A DNA stretch of 64,000 nt from an uncultured Lachnospiraceae bacterium (GTDB lineage Bacteria > Bacillota > Clostridia > Lachnospirales > Lachnospiraceae). The notes under the pieces are model-generated. The model was not told the origin of the DNA, did not search any database, and saw nothing but the letters and a program-made list of their open reading frames with translations. A program made the translations under genes and the position numbers. Shown piece after piece: positions 34,824 to 43,824 of this stretch. Every line of letters starts with the position of its first letter. Position 1 is the first letter of the stretch. The stretch is taken from assembly GCA_900317505.1 (NCBI GenBank), contig ONHB01000003.1:1-64000 (forward strand). Direction: 5' to 3'.

Positions 34824-36473
34824 CTATTGAATTGTAATTGTATAGTACCCACTGGAAGGTACATAAAAAACGGTTCCTGATGGATATGTACTCGGATCCC
34901 CTTCTACCTGGTACGATCCACCTGCACCAAAATAATATTCCAATCCTGCACTCAGATAAACAGTTCCTGCATTAATCTGCGTACGACCGTCCGGATCTGC
35001 CAGACTGGTCCAGACTGCGTATAGATCGATGATCTGATTGTCTGATGAAGCCTTAAAATCAAAAAGTCCTCCATCCGTATACTGCACGGTACCGCTGCTG
35101 CTTGTAGACCATCCGGCAAATAACTGCTCCACATTGGTAAACTGATTTTTATTTAATATCGTAGATGTCGAAGAATCTCCGATCTGATCCGGCATACTGC
35201 CAATTCCGCCGTTTCCGTTAAACCGGATCGTATAGGTATTGGCTTTCCAGACCGCATATACGATAACCGAGGCATTGTCCTCAGACCAGTCCGGTTCATA
35301 CGTGGTAATGATGTCTGTCATCCCGGCAGTTGACAGTGACCAGCCAAGGAAGGTATATCCCTCTCTGGTAAGCAGTCCGCTTCCATCTGTCAGGATCTTA
35401 ACCGGATTAGCCTGCGGATCATATGTAATCACATTGTCAGCAACTGTTCCGTTTCCACCGTTGGCACTATAGCTGATTGTAAAATGATTGGGCTCCCAGA
35501 CAGCTTCAAAGAAGAGTGCAGCCTGTTCTGTTTCCGGTTCATAGTCAAATGAATCACCCGGCTGATAGATATCTCCTAATCCGTCCTGTGAATTGCCATC
35601 CGCCACATTTGTAAGCTTCCATCCTGCAAAATGGTATCCTGTCATGGTCAGACCACACTCAGGCATAGTAATCGGATGGTCCGCATCACTTTCCATAACT
35701 CCCGGCACCGTTCCTGTGGGCACGCTCTGTCCCATTCCTCCTGCCGAAAAGCTTACCGTATACGGATAGGGATCAGACCAGATTGCATAAAAAGTAACGG
35801 TATCTCCCTCTGCTACACTGATATAATCATTTCCTACAAAATTGACGGTATCACCATTTTGATAAAGATGCGTATCCGCTGTCACAGCACTCGGCTGCAC
35901 CAGAGACCAGCCAAGGAAGGAATGGCCTTTATTGTACACATCAATCTGATCGTCTATTGTATATGCTGCACTGATTTTATGTTACATCGCATCCGGCACA
36001 AAACCGTCTCCACCATTATGATCGTATTGGACGGTACACATCTTGGCCGGTGTCCAATCAAGAGTCAGCATATATATGGAATACCCATCTTTTGCAAAAT
36101 CATCCAATGCTGTCGCAGAAGATATCTTGATGGTCTCATAATTTGCCGGAAATTCCTGATCTGATTTAACAGACAGTTCGTTATAATAGGTATTGCCATT
36201 TGATGTGCTATTCTCTACTGTCAGATTGATATAGCTTGCAATATCCTCACTTCCGTATGAGACTGCAAAATAACCACCGGAGCTACCGTATTTTATTCCA
36301 TCTCCGGCATCTGAAAATTCAAGACCGACACAGTCGCTTAACTTTTTGGTACTATACTCTCCGACTGAGATCATTCCACTGCCAGCCATTGCCGAAACGC
36401 CTGATTCCCAGAACAGACATACCACAAGCAGCAATGCTAACAGCCCTTTTAACCTCTTTTTTAATTCCTTCAT
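34824..36473 (-). pseudogene. secreted InlB-type repeat protein, frame broken by one TAA
   Basis: An open frame from 36473 has a signal peptide (KRLKGLLALLLVVCLFW), then a unique domain and the beginning of a repeat (YDHNGGDGFVPDAM). It meets TAA at 35982-35984. The same phase continues open for 386 codons to 34824 with at least four Listeria/Bacteroides-type repeats of about 70 residues (GYTFLGWSL, YHFAGWKL, FAGWSTSSSG). Read through it gives about 548 aa. There is no LPxTG motif or C-terminal anchor. Either it is a nonsense pseudogene or the two parts are expressed separately. GGAGA 7 nt upstream fits the start. Confidence 0.75.
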
Positions 36474-36524
36474 GAATCCCTCTCCTATATTCTATCTATA
36501 TTCCTTTACACAGGATGTTTATAA

Positions 36525-36553
36525 CCTATAACATACCTATATAATACTATCAA
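36525..36553 (-). promoter_or_regulatory. possible promoter of the secreted repeat protein gene
   Basis: TTGATA at 36548-36553 and TATAGG at 36525-36530 are 17 nt apart, 52 bp before the start codon. Confidence 0.45.
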
Positions 36554-36728
36554 ATTTTATTATGTTGCGCAATCTGTATATTTTGATTGTATTATTTGCA
36601 AATTTCTCTGCCATTCCATCTATTGCTCATTTTATTCCTCATTATCATTCAACATTATTCGCGCAACTGCTCCTGTCCTATCATAACTGCCAAATTATAA
36701 TTCTGCCGTTTATCATTACATAACTGTC

Positions 36729-36860
36729 GTGTTTATCATATTTTGTTATTTCGTGATTGTAGTGTTTATCATGTTTTGTTATTTCGTGATTGTAGTGTTT
36801 ATCATGTTTTGTTATTTCGTGATTATCGTGTTTATCATGTTTTATCATTTCATCATTTCA
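36729..36860. repeat. four 33-bp tandem repeats
   Basis: Copies of a GTGTTTATCATGTTTTG-type unit start at 36729, 36762, 36795 and 36828, exactly 33 bp apart. The first three are nearly identical and the last drifts. There are no spacers, so this is a variable-number tandem repeat and not CRISPR. It lies in the 406-bp gap 36474-36879, just past the end of the membrane protein gene. The rest of that gap is AT-rich and shows nothing else except the promoter listed. Confidence 0.85.
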
Positions 36861-36879
36861 TGATTTTATTTTTACATTT

Positions 36880-38232
36880 TCACTTCGTCTTTTTTCTCCA
36901 CGAAATCATATATCCACCCAGTACATATACCAGCACAACAACCGTCACAAGTAAAGCCCGGTAGGTAAAGAAAAAGTGAATATAGGAATGATTATTCAAA
37001 ACCAGAAATCTCACAACCGGGATGATTGCCAGCATTCCAAACAACCGGTTGACATCATTGACCTTCTTGGTCCGAAACAGATACCAGATACAAAAAGCTA
37101 CAACTGCTGTTACCACCAATACGATCATTGTCGTCTGCACCTTCATGCTATCCCTGAAGGGAAGCAGACAGGCGAAATTACGCCACAGGGCGCCAAAGAT
37201 CCGTTCACCGTCCGATACCGTTTCCGCTCCGGTCACATTTCCCAGTGTCGCATCTCCGTTCATACGGAAAGTAGCCTGCCGGAGTGCTTCCACAAAGGCA
37301 TCCTTTCCAAGAAAAATACACGCCATGATCAATTTTAAGAAAAACATCAAAGCATAGGAAATCCCCCATACGGCCCCGCTTTTTATCATCCGTCCACATT
37401 CTTTTTTTAATCCCTCAATCTGCCCTCTTTTGCTGCGTACCACAAGATACAGCATATAGGCAACTGTAAATGTAAGGGTCTCTGTTGTCAAAAAGTCAAG
37501 AAAAGCCGTCACAATTCCACTCGCAGCCAGAACGCACCACAATATCTTTTCCTGATACCCATCCTTTTTGTCATTGACTTCTTTGGTCATCAGCAAAAAC
37601 AAAACCGGCAGTTCAACAGCCATTACCAGAAACGGCATCGTATATTCCACACAAAAGGCACACATCCATGCAGAAACGCTCAACAGTCCCACAATATAGC
37701 AACCGGCAAAGAATAAATATTTTTTGCGGATCAAAAGATAAACAAACCAGACGGTCAATAACAAAATAAAAATCCCCAGGATCATGCGGATCGTCCGGAT
37801 ATTAAAAAACATAAATAACGGCCGTAAAAGCACCATGGAGCCATGCCAATAACGTGAATAATCCACATTTGGCACAATCTTATCATTGCCCGAAGTATCG
37901 GCCGGGTGATCGACTGCATAGGAAAAACTTTCATTGACCTCTTCCCCCTCCGGATTGTAATAAGAGGCACTTAAAATCGAGGTAAGGATATTTTCAGAAT
38001 CGATATGGTATATGATATTTGTCAGAATACAATCCGCATAATTGTCCTGTCTGCTCAAAAAAGAAAACGGTGTCACTCTGTCAAACAACAGATGCTCACT
38101 ATAATATTCCGCACTCTCTTTCATCTGTTTCTGTATTGCACTTTGTGGTATATAAGCCGTTGTAAATAACAGAAATATACAGATAAAAGCTGTAATAATT
38201 CCACTTAATATGACATATTTTATCTTTTTCAT
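36880..38232 (-). CDS. polytopic membrane protein, glycosyltransferase-like topology
   Basis: 450 aa with about ten hydrophobic segments. An external loop of about 120 residues follows the first helix (DNYADCILTNIIYH, VDYSRYWHGSMVLLRP). This layout recalls lipid-linked sugar transferases of the GT-C type, but no conserved Asp-Glu pair could be assigned with confidence. The ATG at 38232 starts a natural signal-anchor (KKIKYVILSGIITAF); the frame is open to 38304 without reason to use it. Ribosome site is weak. Confidence 0.6.
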   Translation of the reverse strand: MKKIKYVILSGIITAFICIFLLFTTAYIPQSAIQKQMKESAEYYSEHLLFDRVTPFSFLSRQDNYADCILTNIIYHIDSENILTSILSASYYNPEGEEVNESFSYAVDHPADTSGNDKIVPNVDYSRYWHGSMVLLRPLFMFFNIRTIRMILGIFILLLTVWFVYLLIRKKYLFFAGCYIVGLLSVSAWMCAFCVEYTMPFLVMAVELPVLFLLMTKEVNDKKDGYQEKILWCVLAASGIVTAFLDFLTTETLTFTVAYMLYLVVRSKRGQIEGLKKECGRMIKSGAVWGISYALMFFLKLIMACIFLGKDAFVEALRQATFRMNGDATLGNVTGAETVSDGERIFGALWRNFACLLPFRDSMKVQTTMIVLVVTAVVAFCIWYLFRTKKVNDVNRLFGMLAIIPVVRFLVLNNHSYIHFFFTYRALLVTVVVLVYVLGGYMISWRKKTK

Positions 38233-38274
38233 ATCTGTACCGGTTCCCCTAATTCCCCTTCTTGTTTTTATAAA

Positions 38275-38315
38275 AAGAACCACAAATGCACATTGTTCAT
38301 GCATTTGCGGTTCTT
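38275..38315 (-). terminator. Rho-independent terminator of the decarboxylase operon
   Basis: A 16-bp stem (38275-38290 with 38300-38315, one mismatch) is followed by T5 on the minus strand, 45 bp past the last gene of the operon. Confidence 0.85.
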
Positions 38316-38359
38316 ATTTGTACTATTTTGCTATCTGCAATGAAAAGTACGATCTGAAA

Positions 38360-39799
38360 TTATACCGGATATGCTCCGTTAGCTGTATCAGCTTTTGTCA
38401 GATCAACTTTTTCCTGCTGAGCTTTACGATATTTAAAGAATTCAGAAGCAACCTGAGGGAATAATGCATATGATAATACATCTTCATCCTGCTGGGGCTC
38501 AAAGCCGGCTTCGATCATTTCTTTCTTGATTGATTCAAGTTCGGGCTCAGTATGTCCGGTAGCTTCTGCAGAACGTGCTGTAGAACGTTTCTCACCGGGG
38601 ATAACCTTGTCGATAACTTCCTGATTCATCGGTTTAACAGTCTGGCCGTAGTTACCACGGAGTAAGTCTTTAAACTCACCTGTAGCCATTTTGTATCTTT
38701 CACCCATTAATACGTTGAAGATAGCCTGTGTACCAACGATCTGTGATGAAGGTGTAACAAGCGGAGGCTCGCCACAGTCTTTACGTACTCTCGGGATCTC
38801 TTCCAGTACTTCCTGAAATTTATCTTCAGCATGCTGTTCTTTTAACTGGCTAACCATGTTAGAAAGCATACCGCCGGGTACCTGATATAATAATGTCTTG
38901 ATGTTTACGCCAAGAACCTTGGTTGACATTAAGCCGCTCTTTAAGCACTCTTCTCTGTAAGGAGCGAAGTAGTTGGTAATTTCAGCAAGTAATGCCTGAT
39001 CATATCCTGTATCATAAGGAGTTCCTTTGAATGCTTCAACCATAACTTCTGTTGCAGGCTGTGAAGTACCTAATGCGAAAGGTGAAATTGCACAGTCGAT
39101 AACGTCAACACCAGCTTCTACTGCTTTTAAGTATGTCATGGAAGCAACACCAGATGTATAGTGTGTATGCAGCTGGATCGGAAGCTTTGTAGATTCTTTT
39201 AATGTCTTAACAAGCTCTTCCGCTTTGTAAGGAACCAAAAGGCCGGCCATATCTTTGATACAGATGGAATCTGCACCCATTTCCTCAATATCTTTTGCCA
39301 TTTTAGCCCAGTAATCAAGTGTATATGCATCACCTAATGTATAAGAAAGGGCAACCTGTGCATGACCTCTTCCTTCACGTTTTTTCATTTCATTGGTAGC
39401 ATCTACAGCAGCCTGAAGGTTGCGGATATCATTTAAGCAGTCAAAGATACGGATGATATCAATACCGTTTGCAATGGATTTCTCAACAAAAGCATTAACA
39501 ACATCATCTGCATAAGGTCTGTAACCTAAAATGTTCTGACCACGGAATAACATCTGAAGAGGTGTATTTTTACATTTATCTTTGATTTTTCTTAATCTGT
39601 CCCAGGGATCTTCTTTTAAGAATCGAAGGGAAGCATCAAATGTAGCACCACCCCAGCACTCAAGTGAGTTGTATCCAACCTGATCCAGCTTATCCAGGAT
39701 AGGAAGCATAAAATCGGTAGGCATTCTGGTAGCAATCAATGACTGATGTGCATCACGTAATATCGTTTCCGTAATTTTTACGGGTTTCTGTTCTGCCAT
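38360..39799 (-). CDS. oadA: oxaloacetate decarboxylase alpha / pyruvate carboxylase subunit B-type carboxyltransferase
   Basis: 479 aa. A TIM-barrel carboxyltransferase with TILRDAHQS (metal-binding Asp, about 13-21), GGATFDAS, FRGQNILGYR, KDMAGLL (carbamylated Lys region) and LPIQLHTHYTSG (metal His). It lacks a biotin domain at the C-terminus, which is supplied by the separate 121-aa protein. It transfers CO2 between biotin and pyruvate/oxaloacetate, as in OadA or the 5S subunit of transcarboxylase. GGAGG 8 nt upstream sets the start at 39799. Last gene of a five-gene operon. Confidence 0.85.
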   Translation of the reverse strand: MAEQKPVKITETILRDAHQSLIATRMPTDFMLPILDKLDQVGYNSLECWGGATFDASLRFLKEDPWDRLRKIKDKCKNTPLQMLFRGQNILGYRPYADDVVNAFVEKSIANGIDIIRIFDCLNDIRNLQAAVDATNEMKKREGRGHAQVALSYTLGDAYTLDYWAKMAKDIEEMGADSICIKDMAGLLVPYKAEELVKTLKESTKLPIQLHTHYTSGVASMTYLKAVEAGVDVIDCAISPFALGTSQPATEVMVEAFKGTPYDTGYDQALLAEITNYFAPYREECLKSGLMSTKVLGVNIKTLLYQVPGGMLSNMVSQLKEQHAEDKFQEVLEEIPRVRKDCGEPPLVTPSSQIVGTQAIFNVLMGERYKMATGEFKDLLRGNYGQTVKPMNQEVIDKVIPGEKRSTARSAEATGHTEPELESIKKEMIEAGFEPQQDEDVLSYALFPQVASEFFKYRKAQQEKVDLTKADTANGAYPV

Positions 39800-39885
39800 T
39801 ATTTTTTCCTCCAATAATAATAATTTGAAATTTCATAGTAATAACTGTATATCATTTAAAACCAGCATTCATAAATCTTATCGAT

Positions 39886-41037
39886 TTAGAATACACCGAA
39901 GATAGCCATAAAGGTTCCGGCTGCTACCGCTGTACCTACTACACCGGCAACGTTGGGTCCCATAGCATGCATCAGTAAGAAGTTGGTAGGATCTGCTTCT
40001 GCACCAACCTTCTGTGATACACGGGCAGCCATAGGAACGGCAGATACACCTGCTGAACCGATCAGCGGATTAACCTGTCCTTTGGTAGCCCAGCACATGA
40101 GCTTACCGAATACAACTCCGGCAAAGGTACCGAATGCGAAAGCGATCAGACCTAATAATACGATCTTTAATGTATCTATATTTAAGAATGCTTCTGCAGA
40201 TGTTGTAGCACCAACAGATGTTCCCAATAAGATAACTACGATATACATCAATGCATTGGATGCAGTTTCCTGCAGCTGTCTTACAACGCCTGACTCTTTG
40301 AAGAGGTTACCAAGCATCAGTAAACCAACAAGGGGTGCTGTTGTAGGAAGGATCATACAAACAACGATTGTTACAACGATCGGGAATAAGATCTTTTCCA
40401 GTTTACTAACGGGACGTAACTGACCCATTTTGATCTTTCTTTCTTTTTCTGTTGTAAACAGTTTCATGATCGGGGGCTGTATGATCGGTACCAACGACAT
40501 GTATGAGTACGCGGCCACCGCAATCGGTCCGAGCAAAGCAGTCTGTCCAAGCTTACCGGCAAGGAAGATTGATGTAGGACCATCTGCACCACCGATGATT
40601 GAGATTGCTGCTGCGGCTTTGTCGTTGAAGCCCATTGCAATCGCACCAAAGTATGCGGTAAAGATACCGAACTGTGCTGCTGCACCTAATAAGAAGCTCT
40701 TAGGATTGGCAATCAAAGGACCGAAGTCTGTCATCGCACCTACACCCATGAAAATCAGGGAAGGAAGGATTGACCATTCGTCCAAAACGTAGAAATAATA
40801 CAGCAATCCGCCGGTCTGTCCATCACCAAATGGTGTCATGATACTAGGATAGATGTTTACCAGCAGCATGCCGAATGCGATAGGTGTCAGAAGCAACGGT
40901 TCGAAGCCTTTGGCAATCGCAAGATATAAGAATACACATGCAACTAAGATCATAACATAATTGCCCCAGGTCAGGTTTTTAAAAGCTGTCTGCTGGAGTA
41001 AGTTGCTTAATGTATTTGTTACATAGGATAAATCCAT
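39886..41037 (-). CDS. oadB: sodium-translocating decarboxylase beta subunit
   Basis: 383 aa, about 9-11 membrane helices. It has the family hallmarks [10 protein letters not shown] (about 150-159) and a repeat half with [14 protein letters not shown] (about 326-339), which carry the Asp and Ser/Asn implicated in Na+ binding. It decarboxylates carboxybiotin and couples this to Na+ export. It lies between the biotin carrier and the alpha subunit. Confidence 0.93.
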   Translation of the reverse strand: MDLSYVTNTLSNLLQQTAFKNLTWGNYVMILVACVFLYLAIAKGFEPLLLTPIAFGMLLVNIYPSIMTPFGDGQTGGLLYYFYVLDEWSILPSLIFMGVGAMTDFGPLIANPKSFLLGAAAQFGIFTAYFGAIAMGFNDKAAAAISIIGGADGPTSIFLAGKLGQTALLGPIAVAAYSYMSLVPIIQPPIMKLFTTEKERKIKMGQLRPVSKLEKILFPIVVTIVVCMILPTTAPLVGLLMLGNLFKESGVVRQLQETASNALMYIVVILLGTSVGATTSAEAFLNIDTLKIVLLGLIAFAFGTFAGVVFGKLMCWATKGQVNPLIGSAGVSAVPMAARVSQKVGAEADPTNFLLMHAMGPNVAGVVGTAVAAGTFMAIFGVF

Positions 41038-41082
41038 CTCTTTAACCTCCTGTTTTAGTAAAAACCAATTATCCTAATATAA

Positions 41083-41448
41083 TTAGTTTAATGTAGCAAG
41101 AACTGCGCCGGCATCTACTGCATCGCCAACAGCTACATTGATGCTTGCTACTGTACCATCTTCAGGAGCAACCTGAGGGATTTCCATCTTCATAGCTTCA
41201 AGGATCAGAACTGTATCACCTTTCTTTACTGCCTGACCAACAGAAGCTTCAACCTTGAATACTTTACCAGCTGCACCGGCTTCAATCTTGATTCCGCCTG
41301 CTGCTGCAGCAGGTGCTGCTGCGGGAGCTGCTTTAGGTGCAGCTTTGGGAGCTGCCTTGGGTGCTGCTGCGGGAGCACCTGTAGAAGCGCCTTCTTCTAC
41401 TACTACATCATATACGTTGCCATTAACGGTAATTGTATAATTTTTCAT
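41083..41448 (-). CDS. biotin carboxyl carrier protein
   Basis: 121 aa. A short N-terminal beta segment is joined to a biotinyl domain by an Ala/Pro/Lys-rich flexible linker (about 25-50, APKAAPKAAP). The biotin acceptor is Lys87 in EAMKMEI. It shuttles the carboxyl group between the two carboxyltransferases and OadB, like the 1.3S transcarboxylase subunit or MmdC. Confidence 0.93.
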   Translation of the reverse strand: MKNYTITVNGNVYDVVVEEGASTGAPAAAPKAAPKAAPKAAPAAAPAAAAGGIKIEAGAAGKVFKVEASVGQAVKKGDTVLILEAMKMEIPQVAPEDGTVASINVAVGDAVDAGAVLATLN

Positions 41449-41466
41449 CTTAATATCCTCCTATAA

Positions 41467-42243
41467 TTAGGCTCTCTGCCATTTGTTTGTGCTTGCTCTT
41501 CTGATACTTCTGATTACAACACCATCTGTGCTGGCAGCGCCTTCACTTGCTGCAATTGCTGCTGCGATTACGGCAACCAACTCTGTATCGTCGGAAAGCT
41601 CTTCATTTTCAATGATCTGTGCAATTGTATTGTCAACAGCTGCACTTGTATTTGTTGCGTTTTTCTTAGCTTTTTTATCAGCAATGGATTTTTCAATCTT
41701 GGGAATGAAAGCAAATAACTGGATCAAGAACATGATCAGGATCAGGACTGCAAATACAGTACCCATACCTAATAAGGTGTTCATACCGGCCTTAGCCATT
41801 TTTTCACCAAGTGTATACTGGGGAGAAATCATCATATCCGGAACGATAGTATCCGCATCATAATACATTTCTACGTTGGCATTTCTGTCGCTACCAACAA
41901 TTTCAAAAGAAATTGTATAATCATCTGCGTCACCGGTAACTTCAACAGAGTCTGCTACGATGGATTTGTAAAAACCGATCTCATCCAGTCCTGATGAAAA
42001 GATGTCACATGCGGAAGCAAATGCATCTCCGGCATCCTCTCCGTAGTAAGATGTAAACTGGTCTACATAGTCATCAACCTGCTCTGCTAAAACGACCTGA
42101 TTGATGATAGAAATTGTGCTTTCTGCAACCTGTTCAGCATCTGTATTGGAAATCGGAAGCTCAGCCTGCTCTGTTTCACCACATGCTGTTAATCCAAATG
42201 CACACATTACTGTAAGAGCTAAGGTTAACAAGAATTTTTTCAT
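41467..42243 (-). CDS. oadG: OadG-like subunit fused to an N-terminal lipoprotein domain
   Basis: 258 aa. A lipoprotein signal with LTACGETE (lipobox Cys21) opens an external domain of about 110 residues (DDYVDQFTSYYGEDAGDAF). A single membrane helix at about 158-178 (GMGTVFAVLILIMFLIQLF) then leads to a charged cytoplasmic tail in the style of OadG/MmdD. Normal OadG is under 100 aa and has no lipoprotein part. It probably assembles the decarboxylase at the membrane; the external domain's role is unknown. Confidence 0.75.
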   Translation of the reverse strand: MKKFLLTLALTVMCAFGLTACGETEQAELPISNTDAEQVAESTISIINQVVLAEQVDDYVDQFTSYYGEDAGDAFASACDIFSSGLDEIGFYKSIVADSVEVTGDADDYTISFEIVGSDRNANVEMYYDADTIVPDMMISPQYTLGEKMAKAGMNTLLGMGTVFAVLILIMFLIQLFAFIPKIEKSIADKKAKKNATNTSAAVDNTIAQIIENEELSDDTELVAVIAAAIAASEGAASTDGVVIRSIRRASTNKWQRA

Positions 42244-42262
42244 AATCTTATATCATCCTTTC

Positions 42263-43693
42263 TTATACAGTTCCATGTTTTTTTGCCGGACGATCATCTC
42301 TTTTTGTAAAGAGCATTTCAAATGCACCGATCACATATTTTCTTGTATCAGCTGCATTGATGATCTGGTCAACATATCCTCTCTTTGCTGCACCGGCTGC
42401 ACTTGTCTGGGCTTTTTCGTATTCTTTTGCTTTTTCAGCGATTACGTCATTGCCCTGTCCGTTGTAAATGATCTGTGCTGCTGTCTTGGCATCCATAGCA
42501 CCGATCTGTGCATTTTCCCATGCAAGTGTCAGGTCAGCACCGATTGCTTTGGAGTTCATGGCAACATAAGCACTTCCCATTGCCTGTCCGATTACAACAT
42601 TTACCTTCGGTACGGTAGCGTTTGCAAATGCATATGTAAGCTTTGCAACTGCTTTTGCGATTTTCTTTTCAGAACATACAGTAGCTTCAAATCCTTTAAC
42701 ATTGGTAAGGGATAATACGGGAATGCTGAATGCATCACAGAAGTTGATGAAATCAGCTGCTTTTTCAGCACCCTTAGCTGTTAATACTGCATCAAATTTT
42801 TCTGCAACTTTACCTTCTTCGTCAACAACCTCTGAACGGTTGGCAACAGCACCAACAGTAACACCGTTTAATTTGATAAATCCGGTTACCATTTCTTTTG
42901 CGTAAGCTGCTTTTGTTTCAAAGAACATATTGTCATCAGCGATGATGGATAATGCTACGGAAGTATCTCCGACGCAGTTAGCAAGCTCTGCTGATGCACG
43001 GTTTAAATCGTCTGTGCACTCAACATAAGATGCATCATCTTCGTTGTTGCCGGGTAATAATGAAACCAGTGTACGGATCTGTGAAAGTACTTCTGCTTCA
43101 TCTGCAACAACATCTACGATACCTGCTTCTGCACTCTGGAAATCAGCTGCTGCAGTATCGTTTTTCTCTGCGTAGTTACCATCTAACGCATTGGGAGAAT
43201 TTACAAATAATTTTGCTTTTGTAGCTTCCATAAATGTAAAGTCAGTTAATGTGGGGAACAGTGCAAGACCGCCGCCACATGCACCAAAGATGGCTGTAAT
43301 CTGCGGAATTACTCCGGAAGCCAATGTCTGCTTCATGTAGATCTCACCAAATGCATTTAATGCATCGGTTGCTTCCTGCAGTCTAAGTCCGGCTGAATCG
43401 ATTAAACCGATCACAGGTGCACCTGTCTTTAAAGCCAGATCATAGAGGTTGGCAATTTTTTTTGCATGCATTTCGCCAACAGTTCCGTTTAATACGGAAG
43501 CATCCTGGCTGTAAACATACACAAGATTACCATCGATCACTCCATAGCCGGTAATAACACCGTCTGAGGGAGTTTCTGTTTGTTTCAGGTCAAAATCTGT
43601 AGCTCTGGCTGTAACCATTGCACCGATTTCAACGAAACTGTTGTCATCGAGTAAAGCTGCAATTCTTTGACTCGCTTGTGAAGAATTACTCAT
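42263..43693 (-). CDS. acyl-CoA carboxyltransferase (12S / MmdA-like)
   Basis: 476 aa crotonase-fold carboxyltransferase. The N- and C-terminal halves each carry oxyanion-hole regions: GLIDSAGLRLQEA and IFGACGGGLALFP in the first, GQAMGSAYVAMNSKAIGAD in the second. It ends in the family signature AKRGYVDQIINAADTRKYV split as AKRGYVDQII and NAADTRKY. It resembles methylmalonyl-CoA or glutaconyl-CoA decarboxylase alpha subunits but is shorter and divergent, so the acyl-CoA is uncertain. First gene of the operon; GGAGG precedes the ATG. Confidence 0.82.
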   Translation of the reverse strand: MSNSSQASQRIAALLDDNSFVEIGAMVTARATDFDLKQTETPSDGVITGYGVIDGNLVYVYSQDASVLNGTVGEMHAKKIANLYDLALKTGAPVIGLIDSAGLRLQEATDALNAFGEIYMKQTLASGVIPQITAIFGACGGGLALFPTLTDFTFMEATKAKLFVNSPNALDGNYAEKNDTAAADFQSAEAGIVDVVADEAEVLSQIRTLVSLLPGNNEDDASYVECTDDLNRASAELANCVGDTSVALSIIADDNMFFETKAAYAKEMVTGFIKLNGVTVGAVANRSEVVDEEGKVAEKFDAVLTAKGAEKAADFINFCDAFSIPVLSLTNVKGFEATVCSEKKIAKAVAKLTYAFANATVPKVNVVIGQAMGSAYVAMNSKAIGADLTLAWENAQIGAMDAKTAAQIIYNGQGNDVIAEKAKEYEKAQTSAAGAAKRGYVDQIINAADTRKYVIGAFEMLFTKRDDRPAKKHGTV

Positions 43694-43719
43694 TTTTCAG
43701 ACCTCCATTTTATATTAAT

Positions 43720-43782
43720 AAAAAAAATAACGATATTTGCGAATGGGCAGAGTAAACCCATCAACGCATCGTTAAGAGTATA
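43720..43782 (-). promoter_or_regulatory. promoter and 5'-terminal hairpin of the decarboxylase operon
   Basis: On the minus strand TATACT (43777-43782) with an upstream TG predicts a start near 43770. A three-block hairpin follows at once (AACGA/TCGTT, TGCG/CGCA, ATGGG/CCCAT, 43729-43773) and then T8. The same hairpin lies 52 bp past the upstream carboxypeptidase gene, so it may terminate that gene, attenuate the operon, or both. Confidence 0.55.
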
Positions 43783-43824
43783 ACATAGAATTTCTGCCAC
43801 TTCTAGATATAAATTGTATTTTTT

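Noticed and set aside
36729..36860. CRISPR-like regular repeats
   Set aside because: The 33-bp units follow each other without spacers and are not palindromic, and no cas genes are near.
36743..36964. Plus-strand open frame with 11-residue repeats
   Set aside because: The repeat length is a multiple of three by chance, there is no ribosome site, and the frame runs into the antisense of the membrane protein gene.
39886..43693. Simple oxaloacetate decarboxylase operon
   Set aside because: A second, acyl-CoA type carboxyltransferase heads the operon, so the standard three-subunit interpretation does not account for all genes.
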